64,000 nt of DNA from Crambe crambe. Its lineage: Eukaryota; Porifera; Demospongiae; Poecilosclerida; Crambeidae. The position numbers and the translations under genes are program-made. How positions within the stretch are numbered: position 1 is the stretch's first letter; each line of letters opens with the position of its first letter. The stretch spans positions 6,421,205 to 6,485,204 of the forward strand of contig OZ004588.1 of assembly GCA_963924555.1 (NCBI GenBank), given 5' to 3'. Shown here in pieces: positions 45,976-58,115 of the stretch. Under the pieces are notes generated by a model. It had not been told where the DNA came from, did not search any database, and saw only the letters and a list, made by a program, of their open reading frames with translations.

Positions 45976-46354
45976 TGAAGAAGTCATCTGGTGCTGGGTC
46001 ACAAGGAAACTTTATAGCTATTTTTTTCTTGCAATTTTCCACAAGAAGAAATTATTTCTAAGGCCCATTTGGTATTTTTTGGCGTCATACCTTCCGCTAG
46101 CTTTGCTGTCGCTAGCAAATACAAAACGTGGGTGGAGGAACTCATTAATAGCTGGGTGTGGGCATGGGAGGAGTTCGAGTTGAGCCTCGTAGTTCGTAGT
46201 CTTGCTCGAGAGCACAAGGCTCTGTAGAGTTGGCGTCTAAGCAACGGCACATCCCAGGACAGAGACAAGCTAGCCATGGCAGGAGTTTTCGTTTTGTAAC
46301 TAAGGGGTAGCTACAGACCGACCAATGAAATCGTGCGCCCTGGGGATATATAAC

Positions 46355-46470
46355 AGTTAGAACACGGTAGTCCTGGTGATTATGGCCAAATAAACAACCT
46401 TATCCTCGGGCTGTGCCCTCAGATTCGGTTGTTTATTGGCCATAATCACCAGACTACCGTGTTCTAACTA
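46355..46470. mobile_element. Foldback hairpin element, ~42-bp arms
   Basis: The left arm starts agttagaacacggtagtc and runs to ccaaataaacaac. The right arm starts gttgtttattggccataatc and ends gtgttctaact. The arms are inverse with one or two mismatches around a spacer of about 30 bp (cctcgggctgtgccctcaga). No target duplication was identified. Confidence 0.7.
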
Positions 46471-47204
46471 ATATTTTCGTTGCATGATATGGCTTAAGTC
46501 ATGGCATAAGTTTGTAACGCTCAGGGTCTTCTGGCATAAGTTATGGACTAAGCTTTTATAGCAAATAGAACACAGAACAAGCACAAAGAGATAACTCAAA
46601 ACAGCTATTTCAAAAACCGTCGCTATAGTGATACATATTTAATTTACTATGGAAGTAGCTATGGAAATGCATTATTAATACAAGACAAGTTACTCAAGTA
46701 TGTGTGCGGGTGTGTGAGTGTATGGAAGCCCCTAGCAGACATTGTCACGATGTGTACACAAATTGCAGGTCTGCTACGCATGCAAATTCCTATGAATAAA
46801 GTAGTATTAGGGAAACTTTTGCCCGAGCAATTAATGCCACTGCACAAGGAGCAGAGTCCTTTATTGTCATGGTGCAAGTGATATTAATTAAGCATGTGCA
46901 GGCATGCTACACAAAGTGGTCTGTAAAGTGATCCTGTAATTTCAGACATGTCCAAATTAGCTAATCCCTCCACCCCCAGGTACTTTATTAAAGAAAGCAT
47001 ACCAGAGACACATTAAAAAAAAAAACCACTTAGTAATGGCATGAGATGGACATTTATACATCAATCAATCATTTGACTGCAATGAGGAAATCCCTTTAAT
47101 TAATGGGAATACCCATTATAAGGTTAAGGTAGGATACTTGGAAATAATGTGGTGCTAAACTGCTGACCCCTTCACTCAATGGGCCATCAGTACACTATGA
47201 GATT

Positions 47205-50200
47205 CTAGACTTTTGGGTAGCTATTCTTGACCTTTTTATCAGCTGCCTTTTTGGGAGAATGGAACAGTTCTTTATCCCTAGAAGAAGGAGAATCGGTCTC
47301 GTCTTTCCTTATTGGCGACTTGTCAGTGAATCTCCTTTGGGCGTTCGACTTGTCAGGGGTTCTTCTTCTTCCAGTATCTGATGCAGGCGTCCTTATATGC
47401 CCATTCAAACCTCTGTTGCTAAGGATACCGTCACCTATGGTAACAATTAATTCTTAATAGGGTTACAATTTTAGCATAGGATACCACTGAGGTCTATATG
47501 GCATAGGCCGAGATATAAGATGGCTTTCTTAAAATCTAGGAGAGATATTGGGTTCAAGAACAATCACTCACAGAACACATAAAGGGAGCAGAGTAGTCCC
47601 GGATAGTTACTTTAGTGGTCCAACTGACCAATCAGATTGCTCTATTTGTACCATTATGTAATACTGTAGTCGTAGGTGGCCACTATGCCTTCAGTTCTTC
47701 CCCCTATGTCTTATGTCTTGCCACTATGCCTTCAGTTATGTTCATTGTTGGTGGCTGGCTTCTTCACCAAGAGGGATAGGACTAGGACTAGGGCTAGGGC
47801 CATCTCAGAACACTCATAATCATTGGGCCTCTCTCCTTCATATGCCTTTAATAATCAGAGAACCCTGATGGAGGTTTTCAGGGAGTCTACATGCACTTAG
47901 GGTTCCACTGTTCTTATTAGTATTATTATGAGCACACATGCATGCAATCAATACACAAATGATATCAGCACTTTCTTTGGATGAAGTCAAAGTATCTTTA
48001 TTTCAGCTATGAATCTAATGATTATGTCATGTGTCACAACCCTGTTGCTTCTATTAACCCAATTAGCAGTCCCATTGGTATTGCGGCAGATAAACAGGAA
48101 AGTCTGTGCAGGCAGCAAGTAATTAGTCAAGTCCACACAGTTAAAATCATCATGAACTCTGTACTGCTCACATTCTTGAAAACAAGGAAAATATGGAGGT
48201 CTGTGCAGGCAGCAAGTAATTAGTCAAGTCCACATGCTCATGAACTTTCTACCACTCACATTTTCTTGAAACAGGAAAAATATGGAAGTTTGTGCAGGCA
48301 GCAAGTAATTGGTCAAGTCCACATGCTTAAAATCATCTTTGTACCGCTCACATTACAAATCTATAATCACAACTTCCAACTTTTCTCACATGCACAATTT
48401 GTATTCTTTTTCACGGAAACACCATTGACACATTGAATGACCTAAAAAGTTACTGCATTTCATGATGAAATTTCATCCCCTATCTTCCGCTGGGGATCTG
48501 ATACGTACCGGAACCACACAGATTGTATTGTATGTCCATGCAATGGAACATGTGACATGTGACTAAATATGATCTTATTGGAGTGGAACCTCTGACCCAG
48601 CCCTTTCATCCTTTGTAGAGAGGTTGTCCTCTTTTGGAGGTTATTTTGTATAGAGTGTACATACAAAGGTACCTTTAGATTGTCCTTTGGTGAGAGGTTT
48701 GTCCTCTTTCGGGAGCGTCTTTTATTGGAGGTTGTGCTTACAGTACAACCTCACTGATTTGAACTCCAAACCCGGCCCAGTAATGCAAATACCTCCACAC
48801 TACTTTTAATAGGCTTTTGCTATGATATAATTAATATTCCCATCTGTCTGACTAATCCAGACATCTGACCAATCCAGACATTTCATTAAATCATCTAGTC
48901 ATCACGGTGGCAGAGGTTGTATTATTTCATCCAATCCAGGGCTGACTCTGGATTTGAGTTCTAGCAGGGACTACCCTTATGTACAGGAAGCATGTCACTA
49001 ATGAGTACCCATGTCTACATCTTTACAAATTTCATCCAAAAGGTGTACAGGCTGTTAACTACATGGAATGGGGACTGCCCACTAGACATGTTCAGGAAGC
49101 ATGTGACACTAATGGACAGATGAAAACTTCTTAAGGGTGGTGGCACATAGCAACACACGTGCAACAATTAAGTTTTAGTCTTTCTTACATAACTCCGAAA
49201 TTACTATAGCTATGGACTTCAAATTGCACAGAGTTATAAGGTAGTATATCACTAATACACTCACTAAAAATGATGGAAAAAGGTTAATTCTTACAGGTGC
49301 TATGAGTCTTTTTACTCTTTAGAGATAAAAAGCATTGTTTCTCACCGACCGCTGGAATTAAGTGGCTGATTTTTGGCCTAGAGCTTCTTAGTAGCCTTCT
49401 CTACAAAATTACAGAAGGATTTGTTGGTATCTACTTTACTTTTTGAGTTCCCAAAAGTGAGCATTTAAGTTCCTGGGCTAAATCGAAAAGTAAAATAGAT
49501 ATCAACAAACCCTTCTGTAATTTTTTAGAGAGTGGTGCTAGAAAGCTACAAACCAAAAATCAGCCAGTGAAGTTTGGTGGTTGGTGAGAAGTAATGCTTT
49601 TTAGTTTGAATTCGAAAACTGTTCATAGCATCTGCAGGACTTGACCTTTCTTCTTCATTTTTTGTGTGTGTAGTATTACTAAGCTGCTTTATGGACATGT
49701 GCAGTTTAAAGTCTATGGTGCAAGTAGTTTTGGAGATATGACCCCTTAGCAACCATGTGTGGGCGAGGTGTGCCACCACCAGGATACTGTCCTTGTTTAA
49801 TGTTTAAAGTCTGAGCATCACACTCTTTGACCTTGCGAACTATGGATGTTCGTATTCCTGGCTAGTTACATGCCCCATTGAGATTGACCTTGTGTACTCT
49901 GCATATTTATATATAGATATTTTCCATGGTGTAGTTTATAAGTAGTTAATGGCATGTCCTAGTGTACATAATTATGTGATTTTTAACTTGTACTAGTATA
50001 GACTATTATACACATAAACAAAACAATATATAGGTACCAAGAGGTCACCAAAGGTCACAATAATTGTTAAAGTGGGAGGAAGAGTAGGGTATGTTAATAA
50101 TTGAGGGGGGGGACAGGAAAGTGTAGCAATTAAGCCTCACACCACCTACTAGCAGGAGCTGGCTAGGGAATTTGGTTTTATACATACATGCATGAGCAGT

Positions 50201-53200
50201 GGAGGAAGGGAGAGAGGGAGGGAGGGAGGGAGTGTACTCTCTAGTACACATATTTGGCTGGAGAGACACAGTTGGACATGGGGACAGCACCAATGATTTC
50301 ATTATTCATTAATAGGATTACTAATTACATTAGTGAAGGAGTAATCCAGTGGTTACCTGATTTGATGAAGCTACCATTTACAAACACTGTAATTATTACA
50401 TCATTGATAGTCTCACACACACATTAGGTAGCATACCTTGTTAATTAATTAGTCCAGAGGAATCTTTCATAAGAGAGGAATGTGAACCACTCAATATCAC
50501 AGACATTAGGCTAGCAATATGCACACTCCTTCCCTCATATTTGGCAGGGTTTAATTCAGAATTTTGCTCCAGAGGGGTCAAATGCCTAGTGTGAGGAGGG
50601 GCGCTACAAACCAGTGGAAGTCCCTGATAATCTCATTATCACAGCTAGCTAATTCCTAGGGGGGCAGAAGCTCCCCCCCCCCCCCCCCCCCTCACCCTCC
50701 TTGAAATAAACCCTGTTTGGCATTATGAATGGCTAACTACCAAGCTTGACTAGATCTGTAGAGCCTCTGCTATATATGTCCATGCTACAGTAGCTCTCTA
50801 GAGAGATCAGTGGAGCCATGTTACTTGCAAAGCAGCACTCTTTAGTGAGATCAGTAGAGCCTTGGCTACTCCATGTTACAACAATGCAAGTAACACTCTT
50901 TAGTGAGATCAGTCTCTGTCCATGTCAATGCAAGCAGCACTCTCTAGTGAGATCAGTGGAGCCTTGGCTATGTCCATATTTAATGCAAGCACTCTCTGAT
51001 AAGATCAGTGGAGCCCTCAGTCCATGTTACTAATTCAGCACTCTCTAGTGAGATCAGTGGAGCCTTGGCTATGTCCATATTTAATGCAAGCACTCTCTGA
51101 TAAGATCAGTGGAGCCCTCAGTCCATGTTACTAATTCAGCACTCTCTAGTGAGATCAGTGGAGCCTTAGCTCTGCCAGTTAATTGAGAGGGAACTTTCTA
51201 AATGTCATTATGTGAGCTTAATTAAGAGGAATCAAGTGGTTCTTAGCCAATACTACATGAGTTGCTTTCTTCCCCTAACCAGACTATACCAGTCAGGTTG
51301 GTCAGGTTTCAACCTGACCACTTTTCCTGAAGCATGAAACCAACAAGTCATGACTGACTTCAGCTTCAGATCACATGATATAGCCAAGTAAAGAACATGT
51401 GGTAAGCATGTTCATAGCCAGCTAGTTGGTGTCATGGCAACTAATAGTATTGTCCTAAAACTAGTACACTGTAGCAAGCAATTGACTTAATTTTAGCGAA
51501 GGATACACGTGTCAATCTGTGTTTAATTATCTGTATAATCATTCTTCATGTACATCACTAACATAATGCTGTGTGTCCCACTTCAACCTGACGACTTGAA
51601 TTTTCAAGGCTACACCACTAAATACATTATATACCTAGCCACAGTAGGTGAATAAGCTGATTGACTTAAGCACATAATTTCTCCACCTACATGCTCCTTT
51701 GATCATTCCACATGCAGCACCACCCACACACTCTAGTCACTCTCCCAAATCCCTCTGTGTACATGTGTTGGTCACCCTCCCATATCCCTCTTACATATGT
51801 TTTACTCCCATCATGTGTACATGTGTTTGTTACTTTCCTTATCCCTTGTGCATGTTTTACTCCTGGTGTGTACATGTGTATTACATATGTGTTGGTTACC
51901 CTCCCATATCCCTATTATGTGTACATGTGTTGGTTATCTCTCTTATGTGTACATGTTTTACTCCTCACGTCTCTCCTGTATCCCTCTTATGTGTACATGT
52001 GTTGGTTACCCCTCTTGTGTGCACATAGGAAGTATAGGGAGCATAGAGCAACAACTCAATGAGACAAGTGAAGGAAGTTAGACATTGCCACATACCTAGG
52101 CAGGAACCTAGAAAGCAGAATGATGGAGCTTGTGTAGTGAAAGTGTGAGTTTAAAGGAAGTTAGGCTCAAGGCACACTTGAGCCTCACCATCTTTTCAGG
52201 CTGTGCTGTCTAGGCCAACTGTACCAAGCTGAACCACTTCCTCACATGATGTGGCTACCTACTGGAATCCATATACAAGTCATTTGAGAGACCTAGAGCA
52301 ATTGTCCAGTTCCTCTAAGACGCATTTATTCAGGATTCATTCTGTAGCTGTCAGGATTTGGACACATGTTTCTGGGTTAACTTCTGGAGTCTGTACCGAT
52401 TGGATGATGCATAGAGGGAATGCACTTTCGATTGATGCAGCCATACTTTCGAATAGTTGCACTTTGATTGTCTCTTTCCTAGTCTACTGTGTAAGCTTTG
52501 GCTTCAACTTGCACTATTATCAGTAAATTCATAACTTCCTCCCAAAGCAAAAGTTTAATGATCATTAATTATGATAAACCTCAACCTTGACCAGTGAAAC
52601 ATCATCAGCTTACTGCAGTATAGAAATTCCATACCATCCTCTAGGTAGTATGCAATAGGGGTAGAATCCCCCAGCTAGTGTTACTAAGCAACATTCCTAT
52701 AAAATGTGAACTGAACTATAGTAATTTTAGTCAATGTCTGATTCCAGGAAATGAAACACAACATTGCCTCCATGAAGTTGTAATGTAAAACCAGTTTTCC
52801 CAAAAGATGATGCAAAAAAACTCACTCTCTGCATGCACACTCATTATGCTAGCATACTAGTTCCTAATCTGCTGAATCACTTATAACAAGACAAGTCTAA
52901 TCAAACATGACACCTCTCCAATATCAGGACACCTCTCCAATATCAGGACACCTCTCTAATAGTCAGGACACCTCTCCAATATCAGGACACCTCTCTAATA
53001 GTCAGGACACCTCTCCAATATCAGGACACCTCTCTAATAGTCAGGACACCTCTCCAATAATTATCAGGACATCTTTCTATTAGCACAGTGTGGTCACATA
53101 TGTACACTCATAACCCTCATGAGGACAAATCACCAATCAATCAGGACACATCTATAACAAGTCAGGACACCTCTCTAATCAAACATCTTTAGTCAGGACA

Positions 53201-55597
53201 CCTCTCTAATATCAGGACATCTTGCTGAATATCCCTTTACCATATACCACCCACATGAGGGTGGTAAGTGGTCAGAGTAATCTGGTAAAGTATCAACTCA
53301 CTTGAAAACACTTGCTAGTACTACCAGGTACGCAGAAAACAGAATGGCTTCTTGAACTATTTACTGTTTTATCAGGTGATTATAAAAAATGACCCCTCCC
53401 CCCAACTGCAGGAGTTAGAAAACAAATCGATTTCCTCATGAATTTTTGCTTATCAGTTGTCAAGGATACAAGCACCCCATGAATACCTTGATTTGGAGAG
53501 AAAAGTTAAAAGCTTTTTTAGCTGTGGAATTAACATGAAATATGACTTTGATATGTTTCATTATGTATCTATACAGCTACCGTGGTTATTAAATTTTGCT
53601 GGAGTTAAGGCTGATGAAATCATTGTCCTGGAGAAGTTGATATCTTCCGGACATTTGGGTTGGACAAATCTATATGCTTCGCACTTGCAATTATTGCAAA
53701 ACCATCACCCCACAAAATAATATTTAATGCATGCTATTTCAGGCCCAAGGGGGCTGTGTATGTAAAAAAATCTACGAAATTATAATTACCCATGAAATTT
53801 CCAGCTGTACGTACACATGTTTCAGGGATTGCTACACATTATGTATTTACATACGATGCTAGCAATATATACAGCTTGCCTGCTTTATAGTCTCTCCTGT
53901 AGCTGGTAGGTGAAGGCGACTTAGGGCTGGTATATGAAGGTTTAGGGCTGGTCCTGTGGCTGGTCCTGCTTGATGAAGGTGACTTAGGGCTGGTCTGGTA
54001 GTTAGTAGATGAAAGTGACTTAGAGTTGGAGGCTACACTCCTGTAGCTAGAAGGCGGCTTAGTGCTGGAGGCAGGTGGTTTGGGGCTGGAGGCTACACTC
54101 CTGTAGCTAGCAGGTGGCTTTGGGCTGGAGGCTACACTCCTGTAGCTAGAAGCTTTAGTAGAGGCAGCAGCAGCAACAGTGTATCGAGAGTGGATAGGAA
54201 TTCCACTGACCTGTAAGCATGTATTAAATAGCAACACTTGACATGACGAAAAGTCATCACTTGAGAACAAGGCAACAGTTAATTGGTCTTTCAGTTTACA
54301 GAACAACCATCTAGAAATACCGAGAACAAATAACTTGTAACTTGCATTTGATAAGCATGCACCATGACAACTGTGCTCCATTGTCCACAAACTCCCATCA
54401 CATTCTTGGGGGCCTTTGGTGGATGTGTGTGTACATTTGTAGACTAGTTCAACCAATAAGAGGCTTTTCTGATAGTAAAACGTGGTCAGACATCCCATAA
54501 TTACATACTGTGAACACTGATTGAAGTTTATGGTCGAGTGATTGGTCTCTCTCTCTCTCTCTCTCTCTCATAGCAGGCTGGGATAGGTGTTCTTTAGAGA
54601 GGCTGGCTGTTGGGGTATGGCAAGAGTGACCTTAATTAACCCACATATTACAGGGTGGTATAATAATTAGACAGGTTTCACTGTTACATGCTTCAATTTT
54701 ACAAGATCCTCAAGTCCAAACAGAAATTCTCCCTTACATCATTCACCTTTGAACCATACGATCTCATCCTGGGGGTAGTCCCTCCTCTCCCTCCTCCACT
54801 TGGCCGTGAGGAGTCCACCTCATCTTCCAGATCTGCTACCCGAATATTCTGTGGAAATTATTCACAGTATAATAATATATCTCACATGTAAGTGTAGTCA
54901 ATACGTTGTTTGACCAGACAGAAGTTGTTTGACCAGATAGATAAAAAAAGTCAAATGGCTTGGCTGCGTGTGTATGTCAAGTACAGCACTCTTGCATTCT
55001 AAGGTTATAACGAGGAGGAGCCTTTACTAATGCAGATCTGAGCACAATCTCATTCCTTTCCTTAAAGTACTACAGTCTGTTCTCTCTAATAGTCCACCCC
55101 CACTATAGTCCATACCCTCTAATAGTGCACTCTGATCACCATGACCCAATTTTCACACACCGTTGCACAAATTTACATGTACACATGTAAAATGTTGTAC
55201 ATCACTGCATGATCTGATCATGTGATCACTAAAGTGCAGCAGTATCTTTGCAAACTGTACAACAATGGCTACTCCTTGGTGAAATTTGTGTTTGTGGAGT
55301 CCCTAGTTAATTGAAGCATGTACCTTCACGTAAAGGTAAAAAGTACACCCAAGCTCAACTAGCATCCATGAAACCAAGAGTGGAACTAACTTTAAAGCAA
55401 AAATGTGACATCTGTAACTGAAGATCTCTGCTTATTGATGAAGAATGCGAGTATTTCATCAGCTGTAGATGATCATGCTAGAGACGGAGCCAGCTGGAGT
55501 CCTCCAGTAAAATTTAATGTTATTGATTCAATTTCAATCTGGTATGATCTAGGCAATGCCATGTACTAACTTATAAGTCCTTGTTATCATTCAAATT

Positions 55598-55672
<75 letters not shown>

Positions 55673-56491
55673 AAATAAAACAAAAAACTCTGAATGGTGG
55701 TACGGCCACGGCCGTACCAGCCGTAGCAGTGCCTCCGGCCGTATGACAGTTCAACACAAGCAGAACATGTACTAATGGGACGGCAAGATGAGCTTGGAAA
55801 TTTATCTGCACTACACTGGCTCTCCAACAATGATACTGATGGTTTTAGCAGGACACTGCAAGATTGGATTGCAGCTGAAGATGATGACCTTGTCAAGCAA
55901 GATGAAGTTGAAATGGTGCTTGAAAATGTAGCATGTGAATTTGCTTCTGAAGAGATCAATGAAGAACATGAATTCAATGAAGGGGAAGCCCATGATCAGA
56001 AATGGAGATGATTCTACTGATGACGGCAATGAGTTACCAGAAATAGAAGAGCCAAACTGTATTAGGAGACTTCTTCACTCCTGTCTCAGAGACTGCCACA
56101 GAGACTATTGATAGTGATATGCTTTCTGATTATGATGACTATTAATATGAATATTTTTCAATGGTCACTTTTAATAGTCCAATACCTGTAATAGTCCACT
56201 TCAATGACCCATACCCAGTGGTGGACTATTAGAGAGAACAGACTGTATATACCTCACCTTCATTTTGCCATTTTAGCCACGACAGACAGAGTCAGTCCAA
56301 GACACAATTAGCCATAAGCAGAGCAGCCATTTTGATCAGGCAAATATATTTATTAGCTATGTAACTGGTGTTGCTTTTATATGCACATACCAATGGCTGC
56401 CTGTTATGTCCTCTTGTTAATGTGATGTCTAATGTACCTCTTATGAAGTGGGTATTTGAGGTGCTTGTCATCAAGAGTTATTTCCTGTATA

Positions 56492-56522
<31 letters not shown>

Positions 56523-58020
56523 TGCCTATTGTATACAGGAAGTTTTGACTTTGGAAAGATAAACAGCAAAGAATGGTGCTTCTCTCAAAGACGATGGACG
56601 GGAGTGGGAATCGAGGGAGAATGTGGGTGGAGTCATTGGGTGGAGCATTAGAATGATATGCGGAGTCAGTGATAGAAACAAACAGCATGGGAAAGGGGGC
56701 ATTTCAGGCACTCCAGGGATCATGATGACATAGTATATTATTGCTCAATTACCAATATTATTAAGGTATGTTCTGTGAAAGCCAAGAGCCTCTTAGATAA
56801 GCCAAGGCAAAATGCTGTAGAAAGCAAGTGTTATGGGCATGTTTCATTTGTGGGGTCAAAGGTCACAAATGTATGCACTACCCAAGGGCACTTCTTTAAT
56901 CATGGGATACACCACATGGATTCATGCTGTACCTCATCAGGTTCAATGATCCTTCCTTTCTCAATTTCTTCTCTAGGAGATCGTTTTGTAGCAATACGAG
57001 ATCTTGCACGATCTTTACCACCAAATCCCGTCTGTCCTCTATCTATCAACTGGGGACTTGAAATGTCTTTTTCTACTTCTTGATTCCTCACATCTTTTCC
57101 ATTTATCTCAAGCAGATCAGTCGATTGATCTTTAGCAGTTATTTTTTCTTTCTCTTCTTGCCACGCTAATTTATGTCCTTTTTTACTTGAAAAAACACCA
57201 TTGTCAAAAGCTTTCCCCTTGTGGTCATGTGACTTAACCATATGGTCATGTGATCCACCTTCATGGTCATGTGACTTAACCACATGATGTGATTCATCCT
57301 CATGGTCATGTGACTTTACCTCACAATCATGTGATTCATCCTCATAGTCACATGACTTTTTGCCATTGAAAACACTCTGTCGTTCAGTTCTTGACATCCC
57401 CTTGGAGTTGTGAGGTTGAGGATTAGGTGAAAACTTCACGTTCTTCCTTTTCAAGCCATCTCTTTGTGCAGTGACCTTCTTCTTGACAAGGCCATCATCA
57501 CGTTTGCTGGTACTGCTAGTAGAGGAGGGTCTATTACTTGGCCATGTGGTGTTGAGCTGTGCTTTGCCACTCCGCTCCACAGGGGCAGACTGCCTTCTAA
57601 GTGATTTGGGACTTGAGGGAGTGTAGCTACAGATTAAACCACGTACACTGCTGATAATGGTGGTGTTTATAATGGACACTATCTATCAGGACACTATCTC
57701 TGATTAGGACACTTTTTTTCTGGTCCCAAAAGTGTCTATATGAGAGGTTATACTGTTAATTGATTTACCCTTGAAATCAGGACACAGGACACTCCCCCCA
57801 AAATGTGTGCAGAAATTCCCTCAAAGAAATTCTTTTGTACTAATCTTTACTTGCACTTTGACCTATGTACTGTATCACCTACTTTGTATTACGTGTGTCA
57901 ATTTTGGATTTGACCTTCTTGGGGTCGAAGGCGAGGGATTCGTATTGCCTGAGGTAAAAAAAGGGGATGTTTCTCATCCTTAGCCTCTCCTCAGCAGACA
58001 CATGGTATGGATTGAACTCG

Positions 58021-58115
<95 letters not shown>

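Larger units (their letters stand above)
42366..47204. other. Gene-poor, repeat-rich region
   Basis: No supported exon. It contains a 190-bp segment repeated at about 43,530-43,720 and 43,960-44,130, 'ggcataat' repeats to 44,370, a tandem duplication at 45,747-45,975, and a long hairpin at 46,355-46,470. Short open frames (for example 45,999-46,277) lack family resemblance. Confidence 0.55.

Noticed and set aside
45999-46277. 92-codon minus-strand open frame
   Set aside because: No recognisable domain and no splice or promoter support; it lies in repeat-rich DNA.
50040-50056. DR4-like nuclear receptor site (AGGTCACCAAAGGTCA)
   Set aside because: It lies in a repeat-filled intron far from any promoter; a chance match is likely.
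51699-52081. Three overlapping Cys/Val/Thr-rich frames
   Set aside because: They come from a tandem gtgtacatgtgttggttac repeat open in all plus frames.
52251-52420. Possible reverse-transcriptase scrap (TYWNPYTSHLRDLEQL)
   Set aside because: It resembles the 'VWDPY...LE' part of LINE ORFs but is too short and divergent to call.
53457-53720. 87-codon plus-strand open frame
   Set aside because: It does not start with ATG, shows no domain and has no splice context; likely chance in AT-rich DNA.
55587-55977. Cys-Val-rich minus-strand frames
   Set aside because: Translation of a (TG)n microsatellite inside a pogo-like element.
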